Positions 36,731-47,116 of a stretch of DNA of 64,000 bases are shown one piece after another (the stretch's first letter is position 1; every line of letters starts with the position of its first letter). The notes beneath the pieces are model-generated. The model did no database searches. It was not told the DNA's origin and saw nothing but the letters and a program-made list of their open reading frames with translations. The stretch lies in assembly GCA_963739645.1 (NCBI GenBank), contig CAVUBM010000047.1, forward strand, positions 117,993 through 181,992, written 5' to 3'. The position numbers were made by a program, and so were the translations under genes. The DNA is from JASHPR01 sp963739645 (GTDB lineage Bacteria > Actinomycetota > Actinomycetes > Streptosporangiales > Streptosporangiaceae).

Positions 36731-39700
36731 TTATGAGATGCGGAGACTGAAGGCCGGGTCCATGGTCTCTATGCGCAGTCGGGCCGACTCTGCCTCGGGC
36801 ACGCCGAGCCGCTCGAAGATGTCCAGGGCCTGCCGGAATACAATCCGCGCGGCATCGGGCTGCCGCTGCGTGCTGAGTGTCGATTCGGCGATCCCTTCAA
36901 GGATCTTGCCTTCCTCGTACGGCTCGCCGATCTCCCTGGCCTGCCGGAGGGCGGTGTGGTAGTGATCAAGCGCCTCGCCGTACCGGCCCGATCCGCGGTG
37001 GATATCGGCAATTCTGCGAACCGCGATCAGCTGCTGGGACAGGTTTCCGATGTCCTCGGCGATCTGCCGCGCCTTCTGATGATGAACAAGCGCCTCGTCG
37101 TAGCAGGCCGCGCTCTGGTAAATGGCGCCGATCTCATTGAGCACGTCGGCTTCATCAGGAAGGTCACCGATGTCACGGTAGATCGCCAGCGCCCGCCGGC
37201 AGGCCGTAAGCGCTTCCTCATGGCTGCCCTTGTAATGATGCACGGTGCCAATGTTCTGGTAAAGAATGGCCTCGTTCTGGGTTCCGCTTATCTCGTGGAA
37301 TATGTCAAGAGATTCCTGATAGGCGTCGAGCGCCTCCCTGTGACGACCGTTGTACAGGTGCATCCGTCCCAGATTGTTGAGCGCTTTCGCCTCCCCGCGC
37401 CGGTCGCCGAGTTCACGGTAAATCGCCAGCGCCTCGCGCAGGAGATCGTCTGCCTCGCCGTAGCGCCCCAGATGCCAGCAGGCGATCCCGGAATGGCTCA
37501 GGGTGTCGGCTGCGCCGCGTGGGTCCTCGGCGGCGCCGTAAAGAATCCCGGCCTCACGGAAATAGGCGAGTGCCTCACGGGAACGGGCCGTGCGCTGGTG
37601 GGCCAGGCCGATCTGGTCGAGGGATGCGGCCTCGCCTCGCCGGTCGGTCAGCGACCGGTAAATTTCCGCCGCATCCTCGGCCAGCGGCAGCGCCGCCTCG
37701 TGCTGCCCGATCTGCTGAAGCACCGTGCTCAGGGCCAGCGACGCTTGCGCGATCCTGGGCTGATCAGCGAGATCGCGGGAGGCCTGCAGGGCCACGGTGT
37801 GCGCCTCGATCGCCTCGTTCCAGTACCCCTTGATCTCCAGGAAGTCGGCCATCACGTGAGCAAGGTCGGCGCATTTCTGCTTCCATTCGCGCCTGCTCGC
37901 GTGGCTCGCGGCCTGCAGGATGTTGCGCCACTCCAGTTCCAGCCACCCGGCCGCGTCCTCCGGCGTGCCCAGCGGCGGGGCCGACGGCTGGCACGTGGGT
38001 GATCTGTACAGACGTACGCCGCCGGAACTGATGAAGGACCCGGTCGGCCCGATCGGCCGTATGCAGGTAATAGTCGAGCAGCCTGCCTACGGTCTGCCTC
38101 TGCTCAGCCCGGGGGTCATCGCGCGCGGCACGCAGGGCCGCGTAGCCACGTATGAGGTCGTGGAAGCGGAACTGGCCATCGGGGGCCCGGGCGAGCAGGT
38201 GGCAATCGAGCAGGGTGACGAGGATCTTCTCCGCCTCGGCGGGTGTGCAGTCGGCCAGCGCAGCCGCGGCCGGCAGGCTGAAACTTGCGCACGGGCTGGC
38301 TCCCAGCCGCCGGAAGAACCGCTGATGATCGGGTTCCAGCGCCCGGTAGGACAGATCGAAGGCGGCCGTCAGTTCCGGGCTCGCCGCGCCGGCGCCACCC
38401 GGCATCACCGGGGACTGCGACAGTTCCTCGATCAGGCCGTCGAGGCCCATCGAGCGGTCGCGCACGATCCGGCTGGCGGTGAGCTGGATCGCGAGGGGCA
38501 GCCTCCCGCACAGTTCCACCACGGCGGCGACCTGATCCAGGATCCCCGGCTCTGATCTCGCCCGCGACCTGGCGGAACAGCGCGGTGGCTTCGTCGACGG
38601 ACAGCAGGTCCAGGAGCAGCCGGCGGGCACCGAACGAGTCGGGAAGCCTGCGGCGGGTGGTGATCAGGATCAGGCACTGGCCGGCCCCAGGAAGCAGCGG
38701 GCGGATCTGATCATGCCCGGCGGCGTCGTCGAGGATCACGACCGCGCGACGGCGGCTCAGGTGAGCCCGCCACAGGGCGGTGCGCTCGCCGATGGTGTCC
38801 GGTATCTGCGCCGCTGGCACGGACAGCATCTGGAGCAGTCGCTGCAGGGCCTCGGCCGGGTCGAGCGAAGCGCCCTCGGGATCATGGGACTGAAGGTTGA
38901 GGTACAGCGTCCCGTCCGGATACTGCCCGGAGACCTGGCGGGCGGCGCGGACCGCCAGCGCGGTCTTTCCCACGCCCGGCATGCCCTCGATGATGGCGGT
39001 GCCGGGCTCCCCGGTGAGCAGCTCGAGCTCGTCGTCGCGGCCCACGAATTCCACGGTCTGCGGCGGAAGAGTGTCGGGCGGGGCCATCCGGCCCGGCCGC
39101 TGACCGGACGGGCGCACGGCCAGGTCGGGGTCGCGGCCGAGAATGCGCTGATGGAGTTCGGACAGCGCCGGCCCCGGTTCCGTGCCCTGCTCATCAACCA
39201 GGCGGCCGCGGGTTTCCCGGTAGAGGCTCAGTGCGTCGGCTGGCCTGCCGCTCCAGTACAGGGCGGTCATCTGGTGCGCGACGAGCGTTTCGTCCAGCGG
39301 GTACTGCGCCAGCAGATGAGGAAGCTCGCCCACCAGGTCGGCGTGCCGGCCGATCTCCAGCTCGCATCCGACCCGCTCGAGAATCGCGGCGCGGCGCTCC
39401 TCTTCGAGGCTGTCCCGCATCCGTAATATCCAGTCGCCGCCGATCCCGGCCAGCGCCTGACCTCGCCAGAGCCCGTCCGCCTCGCGGAGCAGCGCGGCCG
39501 CGTGATCGTACTCACCGCTCGCGGCCAGGGCACCCGCCTGCCGGCGCAGCCGGCGGAAATGGTGGACATCGACTGTCTCGGGATCGACATCGAGCACGTA
39601 GCCTCGCGCGCGCCCGGCCAGCTGCACGCTGTCTCCCACAGCGTGCCGGAGTGACGCGCGAAGCCGGGCGATGTAGACCGAGAGGCTCTCCCGGGCCTTG

Positions 39701-39876
39701 GGCGGAGGATCCTCTTCCCACAGCCTGTCGATGAGGGTTTCAACCGGCACTATCGTGCGTGGCGTCAGCAGGAGCATGGCCAGGATGCACCGCACTCTGG
39801 CTGGCCCAAGATCCTGTCGCTGTCCAGCCGACCAGAGCTCAATCGGTCCGAGCGCCCGGAATTCCGTGATCGCCAA
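36731..39876 (-). CDS. AfsR/SARP-family regulator with NB-ARC and TPR domains (frameshifted)
   Basis: About 1,045 residues when repaired. From TTG 39876 the N-terminus has an OmpR-like winged helix (FRALGPIELWSAGQRQDLGP, ARVRCILAMLLLTPRTIVP) and a BTAD domain (LRREADGLWRGQALAGI region, about residues 100-245). An NB-ARC ATPase follows (EFVGRDDELELL; P-loop IIEGMPGVGKTALAVRAARQ; VILDDAAGHDQ). The frame changes near 38560 and 38030. The C-terminal part is about nine TPR repeats with the pattern EALAIYRELGDRRGEAKALNNLG. This is the AfsR type that activates secondary-metabolism or developmental genes (family knowledge). No biosynthetic cluster is adjacent; it is divergent from a small exported peptide gene. 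Confidence 0.9.
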
Positions 39877-40306
39877 TGCAGGCTCACAGTGTTCGGTTAG
39901 TACCCTTTATGGGCCGTTCTCTCCTGTACCCTAAGCGAGGTTGCAGAACAGGACAATATCTGCGCCTCTCCTGAAACTCCCGGTGCAACTTTTGCTGCAC
40001 CTATCACACCGCGTGCTTGTCGGCCCAGAGCGGGTCCCGGAATTCTGAGTTACAGACGATGCGCTGCGAGGCATCACGGGACTGTGTGACCGGCGAGATT
40101 CCCGTTCTGACCGTGATCCAGAGGTGAAGTTCTGACCCGATCGGATAGGCCTATACATGCACCGCCGATGACGCCGCGCCCGTCTTAGGAAAATGTCGTA
40201 CGGGTTGATGCAAATGGCACATGCCGTAGCGGGTTCGGGTGTACTTTCTTGTTTAAGAGACTCTGCAGAGACTGCTATCTAAGTCACCGATGAGGGGATC
40301 TTCCCG
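39877..40306. promoter_or_regulatory. 430-bp divergent promoter region
   Basis: This lies between the SARP gene (minus) and the small peptide gene (plus). It is AT-richer near 40190-40290, with the palindrome CTCTGCAGAG at 40261-40270 just upstream of the peptide gene and a GAGGGGA ribosome site. Short antisense frames look non-coding. Clear tandem SARP-binding heptamers were not recognised. Confidence 0.4.
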
Positions 40307-40582
40307 ATGAAGACTCAAAGGCAGACACTGCACGTCGCCAAGCACGCCCGAACCGTTCCTGTCCATGGGCAAACGGGTGTGCTACGAACTGATCCGCTGG
40401 TCCGGGCGGCGCGCGGAATTCTCATTATGGCAGTCGTGCTCGGCAGCCTCGGCACCGAAGCCGTGGCATCGTCGGGCGCCGCCACCGTCGACCACGCAAG
40501 TGGCCATCATTCGGCAGGCAACATTCGTCTCGCGGCGAGCGTTACAAGAACCCCCAGTCTCAGGTCACCCTGGATGTACTGA
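40307..40582 (+). CDS. Small exported or membrane-anchored peptide
   Basis: A 91-residue protein from ATG 40307 with GAGGGGA upstream. A basic N-terminus of about 35 residues (MKTQRQTLHVAKHARTVPVH) precedes one hydrophobic stretch, ILIMAVVLGSLGTEAVASSG, that ends in an AVASS-like site resembling signal peptidase cleavage. The remaining 37 residues, HASGHHSAGNIRLAASVTRT followed by a PWMY end, would be released. No family is recognised. Divergence from an AfsR-type regulator suggests it may be controlled by it. A signalling or envelope role is only speculation. Confidence 0.5.
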   Translation: MKTQRQTLHVAKHARTVPVHGQTGVLRTDPLVRAARGILIMAVVLGSLGTEAVASSGAATVDHASGHHSAGNIRLAASVTRTPSLRSPWMY

Positions 40583-40606
40583 CCCAGTATCACGCTGACA
40601 ATCCAT

Positions 40607-40724
40607 GCGCTTGGATCCGCTTATGCGGTGTAGACGCGGCCCGGCATTGCCGAATGCCGCCAGGCCATGCCGCCCGCCCGGTCTGGCCTAGCTCGAAAGT
40701 ACCCGCACGAGCGGATCCAAGCGC
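40607..40724. repeat. 118-bp element with 22-bp inverted terminal repeats
   Basis: GCGCTTGGATCCGCT at 40607-40621 recurs exactly inverted at 40710-40724, and the match extends inward to 22 bases with two mismatches (40607-40628 against 40703-40724). Between the arms an internal hairpin CGGCATT-GCCG-AATGCCG sits at 40642-40659. No gene lies inside. It could be a miniature transposable element or a structured terminator after the peptide gene. Confidence 0.6.
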
Positions 40725-40837
40725 GTGACCGTGGGCTCGTGACCGCCTTTACCTGCGGGGTAATTGCGAGTGTGGTCCAGGTCTGTCCATCGTGGGTAGC
40801 GGAAGCTAACGACCGCGCACACAACCTGGAGAGACTC

Positions 40838-41167
40838 ATGTCTGCCTACGCCGTGGCCCATATGCGCCACGTCACCATGGGGCCGCCGATCGTGGGGTAC
40901 CTGGAACGCATCGACGCGACGCTGGCGCCGTTCGGCGGCCATTTCATCGTCCACGGCGGTGAGATCGAGGTGCTGGAGGGGAGCTGGCCAGGCCACCTCA
41001 TCGTCATCGAGTTCCCCGACCTCGACCGGGCTCGCGCGTGGTACCACTCGGACGCTTACCAGCAGATCGTGCGCCTGCGTACCGACAACTCGCAAAGCGA
41101 CACCATCCTGGTCGACGGGGTCGACAGCACCCACCGGGCCACCGACATACTCGAGGCGAGCAGGTAG
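40838..41167 (+). CDS. DUF1330 family protein
   Basis: A 109-residue cytosolic protein with a ferredoxin-like dimeric alpha/beta-barrel fold typical of DUF1330 (YciI/EthD-like). It has the conserved HFIVHGGEIEVLEGSWPGHL and VIEFPDLDRARAWYHSDAYQ. Function is unknown; members often accompany metabolic enzymes. ATG 40838 follows GGAGAG. It converges on the VOC-family gene and sits directly after the inverted-repeat element. Confidence 0.82.
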   Translation: MSAYAVAHMRHVTMGPPIVGYLERIDATLAPFGGHFIVHGGEIEVLEGSWPGHLIVIEFPDLDRARAWYHSDAYQQIVRLRTDNSQSDTILVDGVDSTHRATDILEASR

Positions 41168-41220
41168 GAAGTTCCCTGGGGTTGTCGCGAGGCCGAGCTC
41201 ACGACGGCATGGGCGGCTGG

Positions 41221-41643
41221 CTATGAGCCGATGCTGATGGAGCCGTCGGGGTTCAGGGTCCAGCCCGGGTTGTGCGCCACTTCCCACGGATGCCCGTCGG
41301 GGTCGATGAACAGGCCGGAGTACCCGCCCCAGAACGTCGGGGCCGGCTCGCGGCCGATCACCGCGCCGGCCGCCCGGGCCTGGTCGATCACGGCGTCGAC
41401 ATCGCCCGCGGAACCGGCGTTGTAGGCCAGGGTCACGCCGCCCCAGCCGCCGTTGTCCTGGACGGCGCTGTCCTCGGCGAGCTTGTCCCGGCCCCACAGC
41501 GCGACCACCATGCCGCCGGCCTGGAAGAACACCACATCGTCGGCGACCTCGGCCGTCGGCTGCCAGCCCATCGCCTGGTAGAAGGCCCGGGCCCGGCCCA
41601 GATCGGTTACGCCCAGCGTGATCAGACTGACGCGTTGGTCCAT
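41221..41643 (-). CDS. VOC-family (glyoxalase/dioxygenase-like) protein
   Basis: A 140-residue protein with the paired beta-alpha-beta-beta-beta modules of the vicinal oxygen chelate family: ITLGVTDLGRARAFYQAMGW at the start and GGYSGLFIDPDGHPWEVAHN at the end, which supplies the metal-site glutamate. The substrate cannot be told; relatives include glyoxalases and resistance proteins. ATG 41643 is preceded by GGAGGCGG. It is divergent from the acetyltransferase at 41759. Confidence 0.85.
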   Translation of the reverse strand: MDQRVSLITLGVTDLGRARAFYQAMGWQPTAEVADDVVFFQAGGMVVALWGRDKLAEDSAVQDNGGWGGVTLAYNAGSAGDVDAVIDQARAAGAVIGREPAPTFWGGYSGLFIDPDGHPWEVAHNPGWTLNPDGSISIGS

Positions 41644-41758
41644 CCGTCCGCCTCCTCCCCGCGTCCGGCCCTCCAGCCGCGACGCACGCGTATGCGCATT
41701 ATCCCGTCGCGGCGCCGGCGGCGCGTGGGTAGCGTGGCGGCGTAGGAAGGAGGCCCGG

Positions 41759-42319
41759 GTGCAGGTCTTCCTGGAAACGGAGCGGCTGGTGCTGCGCCGC
41801 CTCACGATGGCGGACGTGGACAACCTGGTCAGCCTGGACGCCGATCCCGACGTCATGCGCTATGTGACCGGAGGGAGAGTGACCCCTCGCGAGGAGATCG
41901 AGAACGAGGACCTGCCTGCGTTCCTCGACTACTACGAGCGTTTCGAGGGGTTCGGCTTCTGGGCGGCCCTGGCCAAACCGGGCGGAGAGTTCCTGGGATG
42001 GTTCCACTTCCGGCCACGCGACGACGCCGACCCCGGCGAGATCGAGCTCGGGTACCGGCTGCGCAAGTCGGCGTGGGGCCGGGGATACGCCACCGAAGGA
42101 TCACGCGCGCTGATCGCCAAGGGCTTCACCGAGTTCGGCGTGCGGCGCGTGGTCGCCGAGGCGATGGCGGTGAACACGGCCTCCCGGCGGGTGATGGAAA
42201 AGTCAGGCCTGACGCTGGTGCGGTCCTTCCGCATGGACTGGCCGTACCCGATCGAGGGTGACGAGTTCGGCGAGGTCGAGTACGCCCTGGACCGGGCCGA
42301 CTGGCGGCAGCAGGCTTAG
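41759..42319 (+). CDS. GNAT-family N-acetyltransferase
   Basis: A 186-residue enzyme of the RimJ/RimL type. The N-terminal LETERLVLRRLTMADVDNLV, the acetyl-CoA loop RKSAWGRGYATEGSRALI (Q/RxxGxG/A) near residue 103 and NTASRRVMEKSGL are visible. Such enzymes acetylate protein N-termini or small amines (family knowledge). GTG 41759 follows AGGAAGGAGG. Its 3' end converges on the frameshifted ketopantoate-reductase-like gene. Confidence 0.9.
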   Translation: MQVFLETERLVLRRLTMADVDNLVSLDADPDVMRYVTGGRVTPREEIENEDLPAFLDYYERFEGFGFWAALAKPGGEFLGWFHFRPRDDADPGEIELGYRLRKSAWGRGYATEGSRALIAKGFTEFGVRRVVAEAMAVNTASRRVMEKSGLTLVRSFRMDWPYPIEGDEFGEVEYALDRADWRQQA

Positions 42320-42335
42320 CGCAGTCAGCGGCCGG

Positions 42336-43295
42336 TCATGAGTGGGTGTCTCCAGCTGGCGGTTGTGCACGCGCAGCGCGAGCGCGGTCAGGCTGAGGAC
42401 CGGCGTCGCCAGCCCCAGGGCCTGGGCACGATCGACGAGATCCCCGATGACGGCGTCGACCTCGGTGGGCCGCCCGGCGATGAGGTCGCGCGACAGCGAC
42501 GACGTGACCGCCGACCCGGGTGCCGTCACCGTGTGCTCGATACCCTTCACCTGGTCCGCCGGGACCGGATGGCCGGCCGCCGCGGCGACAGCGGCCGCCT
42601 CGGCGACGACCGCCCGGGCGAACTGGCGTGCCGCCGGGCACCGCAGCGACGTCACCCACCGGCGCGCGCATCAGCGACGTGACCGCGCCGACGCTCGGCG
42701 ATGAACACCCACTTGACCCACATCGCAGCCGTGATGTCCGGGCTGACGGTGACGTCCGCGCCCGCGTCCCTGGATGCCGCGGCCAGTGTCTCCGGGACCG
42801 GGCGGCTAGACTGCTCGCGCCGAACTCACCGATCTCGACCTCGAACATCGGGCCAGGACCTCCACGGCCCCGGTGTCGCTGGGCTGCGTGGCGATGCCGC
42901 AGGACCCCGCCGATCACCGCCGGGCGGAAGTGCTCTCGGAGCCGACGAGGCGAGCGTGGCCAGAGCACGCGCCGGTTCAGGCCCGCGAGACCACGAGGAC
43001 CGCTGGCCCAGACCCGGCATCGGATCGCCGTCCATCACCGCGGTCAGGGCCTCGGCCTTCACCGCCAGCACGACCACGATCGTACGGCGCGGTCACCTTC
43101 GCCGGCGTGATCACGGCCGGCCGGAACACCGGCGCGGGCCCAAGATTCACCGACGATGATCAGCCTGTCCTGGCGCAGCCACTCCCGACGGCGCTCGGGG
43201 GCGCACCAGGACGGTGACGTCATGCCCGCCATCGAGGAACCTGGCGGCGAGGAGACCGCCGACCGCACCAGCTCCGCAACCACCAGCAGCCGCAT
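42336..43295 (-). CDS. Ketopantoate reductase-like (PanE/ApbA) protein, heavily frameshifted
   Basis: Pieces in all three frames assemble into a 2-dehydropantoate 2-reductase-like protein. The N-terminus MRLLVV from ATG 43295 (GGAGGG before it) continues after a frame change as CGAGAVGGLLAARFLDGGHD and VTVLVRP, a Rossmann fold. The middle contains VTVSPDITAAMWVKWVFIAE near 42710, and the C-terminal domain has PVPADQVKGIEHTVTAPGSA, SSLSRDLIAGRPTEVDAVIG and a VLSLTALALRVHNRQLE end. At least four frame changes are needed, so it is either a pseudogene or a poorly read stretch. The family reduces ketopantoate in pantothenate synthesis or related 2-keto acids. Confidence 0.75.
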
Positions 43296-43356
43296 CCGGA
43301 TCACCCTCCTCTTCTCAGGAGCCCAGCCGGCGCCGAGATCCGCTAGACCCGGCGGC

Positions 43357-44403
43357 TCAGGCGGAGGCGCGCTCGACGAGCTCGCTGCTCAGCAGGACAT
43401 GGACGGGCTTGTGCACCCGGCCCGCGATCTGGTCGTCCAGGATCTGCAGGGCCTCAAGGGCGGTCTGCTCGATCGGGTTGCGCATGGTGGTCAGGGCCGG
43501 CTCGACCATGGTGGCCGCCGCCGAGTTGTCGAAGCCGACCACGGCCACGTCCTCCGGAATCCGCCGCCCGGCCGTCGCGCAGCGCCCCGATCGCGCCGAC
43601 CGCCATCAGGTCCGAGGCGACGAACAGGCCGCGCAGCCCGGGCTGGCGCGCCAGCAGCTGCTCGGCACCCTCACGGCCGCTGCGCAGCGACCAGTCACCG
43701 GCGGCCACGAGCTCGGGGCGGAACTGGTCCCCGATCGCGCGCCGGTAGCCGTCGAGCCGGTCACGGCCGCTGCTGGTTTGCAGCTGGGCCCGGTCACCGT
43801 GCCGATCGGGCCGCCGACCCGGCCGGCCAGGTAGCTCACGACCGTGAACGCCGCCTTCTCGTCGTCGATCGCCACCCAGGAGAACGCGTCCTCGAACCCG
43901 AGCGGCTTGCCCAGCACGACCAGCGGGAGCCGGTTCAGCAGCAGCCGGCCCGAGCAGCGGCTCCTGGTCGTGGGTCAGCGCCAGCAGCGCCCCGTCCACG
44001 TGGCCCACGGTCAGGTAGTCGCCGAGGAAGTTCTCCTCTTCCTCGTCCTGCGCGGTCGTCATCAGCAGGTGGCGGCCGTTCTGCCGCAGCTGGCGGGAGA
44101 ACACCCGCACGAACAGCCCGAAGTTGGGGTCCTCGAACAGGCGCTCCTCGCGCTCGGAGATGACGAACGCGATGGACCCGGTGCGGCCGCGGGCGAGGTT
44201 CCTGGCCGCCTGGTTGACCGAGTAACCGAGCGCGTCGATGGCCGCGTTCACGGTGTCGGCGCACCACCGGCCGCACGTTGCGGCCTCCGTTGATCACGCG
44301 GGAGACGGTGCCCGCGGGATACGCCGGCCAAACGGGCCACGTCCTCGATCGTCGGGCGCCGCCGCGCCGGGGGGGCGCTGCGCCGGTCTGAGGTGGTGGC
44401 CAC
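43357..44403 (-). CDS. LacI-family repressor, CebR-like (frameshifted)
   Basis: About 345 residues when repaired. The N-terminal helix-turn-helix and hinge read RRPTIEDVARLAGVS then GTVSRVINGG, followed after frame changes (near 44315 and 44265) by AAIDALGYSVNQAARNLARG. The sugar-binding body contains TGSIAFVISEREERLFEDPN, WVAIDDEKAAFTVVSYLAGR, LRGLFVASDLMAVGAIGALR and VAVVGFDNSAAATMVEPALT. Further breaks lie near 43935, 43790 and 43560. Operators matching the CebR type lie in front of it and in front of the ABC genes, so it probably represses the importer and GH42 operon until a sugar binds. GTG 44403 is the chosen start. Confidence 0.86.
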
Positions 44404-44431
44404 CCGTGCATCTTAGACCCTGATGGGATAA

Positions 44432-44447
44432 CTGTGCTCGCTCCCAA
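44432..44447. promoter_or_regulatory. Second, imperfect LacI operator near the repressor start
   Basis: CTGTGCTCGCTCCCAA matches the palindromic consensus TTGGGAGCGCTCCCAA at 12 of 16 positions. Its place 29 bp before the LacI start suggests autoregulation. Confidence 0.55.
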
Positions 44448-44498
44448 GCCACCATTGCCACGTCCCGGTAAGCCTGCTACAGTCGCCACCACAATAAA

Positions 44499-44514
44499 TT
44501 GGGAACGCTCCCAA
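44499..44514. promoter_or_regulatory. CebR/LacI-type operator before the ABC operon
   Basis: TTGGGAACGCTCCCAA is a palindrome apart from one position pair and contains the core GGGANCGNTCCC of CebR-type operators (known site TGGGAGCGCTCCCA). It lies in the divergent gap between the LacI gene and the substrate-binding protein gene, where it can control both. Confidence 0.82.
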
Positions 44515-44704
44515 ATAAGCCTCCGGCGGACGGGTGGCGACGAGGGGGGAGCCGGTCCCGGCTCGCCGTAGCCGGGGACCCCGGCGCCCGCCACGCGCTT
44601 TCGCTGCGACCAGGACCGCTACCGAGCAGGGCCTCGCGGGACGGGCGTACGTCCCCTCCGGTCTGCGTACGGTGCGCAGCCGGGAGTCCAGGAGGCGGCA
44701 GCAC

Positions 44705-46055
44705 ATGACGTCCCTGATCCGCAGTACGGCCCGGTCCCGGCGACGAGCTCCTGCTGGCGGCCGCCGCGGCGGCGGCCCTCGCGCTCGCGGCCTGCAGCAG
44801 CTAGCAGCCTCATCCAGCAGCGCCGCAGCGCAGGCCGGCGCGGCGGCAAGGTCACCCTGACCTTCTGGACGTGGGTGCCCGGCATCTCGCAGTCGGTCAA
44901 CCTGTGGAACAAGAACCATCCCAACATCCACGTGAACGTCGAACGAGGTCACCTCCGGCAACGCCGGGACCTACGCCAAGATGTTCAGCGCGCTGCAGGC
45001 CGGGAACGCTCCCGACCTCGGCCAGGTCGAGTACGCGACGCTGCCGAACTTTGAGCACGTGGGTGGCCTGGTCGACCTGTCCAAGTACGGCGCCAGCAGC
45101 GCCAAGCAGAATTTCGTCCCCTGGACCTGGACGCAGGTGACCCAGGGCAGCGCCGTCGAGGCCATCCCCCAGGACACCGGGCCGATGGGGCTGTTCTACC
45201 GCAACGACCTGTTCAAGAAGTACGGGCTCACCGTGCCGACGACCTGGGCGCAGTACCTGAGCGACGCCAAGAAGCTGCACGCCGCCAACCCGAACGCGTA
45301 CATCGCCGCGTTCCCGGCCAACGACGCCCAGTGGTTCGCCGGGCTCGCCTGGCAGGCCGGGGCCAGGTGGTTCAGCACCTCGGGCGACAGCTGGGTCGCC
45401 GGCATCAACGACGCGCCCTCTACGCAGGTGGCCAACTTCTGGCAGCAGCTGATCAGCGACCACCTGGTGAAGGTCGAGCCGGACTTCGCGTCGGAGTGGT
45501 ACAAGGACCTGTCCGACGGCACGCTGCTCACCTGGCCGACCGCGGTCTGGGGAGAGAACACCCTGAGTCACCAACGCCGCCCCGACCAAGGGCGACTGGC
45601 GGGTGGCGCCGATGCCGAACTGGGGCTCCACCCAGAGCAACGGCAACTGGGGCGGGTCGACCACGGTGGTGTTCAAGGACAGCAAGCACCCGGCCCAGGC
45701 CGCTCAGTTCGCCGACTGGCTGAACACCAACCAGCAGAGCATCACCGGCCTGATCACCAAGGGCGGCCTCTACCCGGCCGACACCGCGCCGGCCAGCAGC
45801 AGCCCGCGGCGAACTCGCCGGTCGCCTTCTACGGCGGCCAGAACATCTGGAAGGTCTTCCAGGCCAACGGCAAGCTGGTGAACACCAGTCCTTCCAGTGG
45901 GGCCCGATCATGAGCACGACGTTCACCCAGATGGCGGACGGCTTCGGCAAGGCGACAAGCGCGCTCCGGCTACGCTCGCCCAGGTGCTGACGTCGACGCA
46001 GTCCCAGACCGTCGCCACGATGAAGTCGCAGGGCTTCTCGGTCAAGTCTGGCTGA
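44705..46055 (+). CDS. ABC sugar-importer substrate-binding lipoprotein (frameshifted)
   Basis: About 445 residues when repaired. The N-terminus MTSLIRSTARSRRR leads, after a frame change near 44745, into an Ala-rich signal with the lipobox LALAAC. The mature protein has VTLTFWTWVPGISQSVNLWN, SALQAGNAPDLGQVEYATLP, VEAIPQDTGPMGLFYRNDLF and WQAGARWFSTSGDSWVAGIN, typical of family-1 extracellular solute-binding proteins for oligosaccharides. Further breaks lie near 44940, 45565, 45805 and 45890. The end is at TGA 46055 (GFSVKSG). It delivers sugar to the two permeases that follow; the GH42 enzyme suggests beta-galactosides. Confidence 0.88.
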
Positions 46056-46137
46056 GGCCCGGGGGCGCCCGGGCAGCCTGAGTCCGGGCGCCCCTGCCCC
46101 GTCTCCGCGTGACCGCGAACGCACCAGGGAGCCGCCA

Positions 46138-47116
46138 TGGCCATCGATCACAAACCGCGCCGCCGACACCGTCGAGGGAGCCCGCGCCGCGGGGCCCGCC
46201 AGGCCGCGGGCCGACGGCGGCGCCGCAGCGGGCCGGCTGGGCGCCGCCATGTTCCTGGCCCCGTTCGGCGTGCTGTTCGCCCTGTTCTTCCTGCTGCCGA
46301 TCGGGTACGCGATCTACGAGAGCCTGCTCAAGGTGCACGTCTCGGGTCTCGGCCTCGGGCCCAATTCCACCACGACGGTGTTCGGCGGCTTGTCCAACTA
46401 CGCCAAGGTCTTCTCCGACCCGTCGTTCCTGCAAGGTGTGGGCCGGGTCCTGCTGTTCGGAGTGGTCCAGATCCCGGTGATGCTGGTCTTCGCCACCGTC
46501 CTGGCCCTGCTGGTGGACTCGGCGGTGGTCCGCTTCCAGCGCTTCTTCCGGCTTGTCTACTTCCTGCCCTACGGCATCCCCGGGGTCATCGCCGCGATTC
46601 TCTGGTCCTTCCTCTACCTGCCTGGCCTCAGCCCCATCGTGGCCACGCTGCAGCACGCCGGCTTCGGCACGGTGAACTTCCTCGGCAGCAACAGCACGCT
46701 GTGGTCCATCGCCAACATCGTCACGTGGGAGTACACGGGTTACAACATGCTCATCATCTACGCGGCCTTGCAGGCCATCCCGGGCGACCTGTACGAGGCC
46801 GCACGCCTTGACGGTGCCTCCGAATGGAAGGTGGCCGACCCGGATCAAGCTGCCCCTGGTGCCGGCGCGCTGGTGCTGACGGGCATCTTCAGCATCATCG
46901 GCACCCTGCAGCTGTTCAGCGAGCCGGAGGTGCTGCGCGTGATCGCCACCAACATCAGCAGCTTCGTACACCCCGAACCTGCTGGCCTACACGCAGGCGT
47001 TCACCACCAACAACCCGAATTACGCGGCGGCGATCGCGGTGGTGCTCGCGATCGGCACCTTCATCCTGTCCTTCGGCTTCCTGAGGCTGGTACAGCGACG
47101 CGGGGTGGCAGCGTGA
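46138..47116 (+). CDS. ABC sugar permease, MalF type (frameshifted)
   Basis: The basic N-terminus MAIDHKPRRRHRRG from ATG 46138 joins, after a frame change near 46235, to MFLAPFGVLFALFFLLPIGY. Six membrane segments follow, and the ATPase-coupling EAA loop YEAARLDGASEW is near 46795. Breaks near 46835 and 46965 precede the last helix, LAIGTFILSFGFLRLVQRRG, ending at TGA 47116. It overlaps the next permease start (TGATG). With the partner permease it forms the membrane channel. No ATPase gene is in the operon, so a shared MsiK-type ATPase is inferred. Confidence 0.88.
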
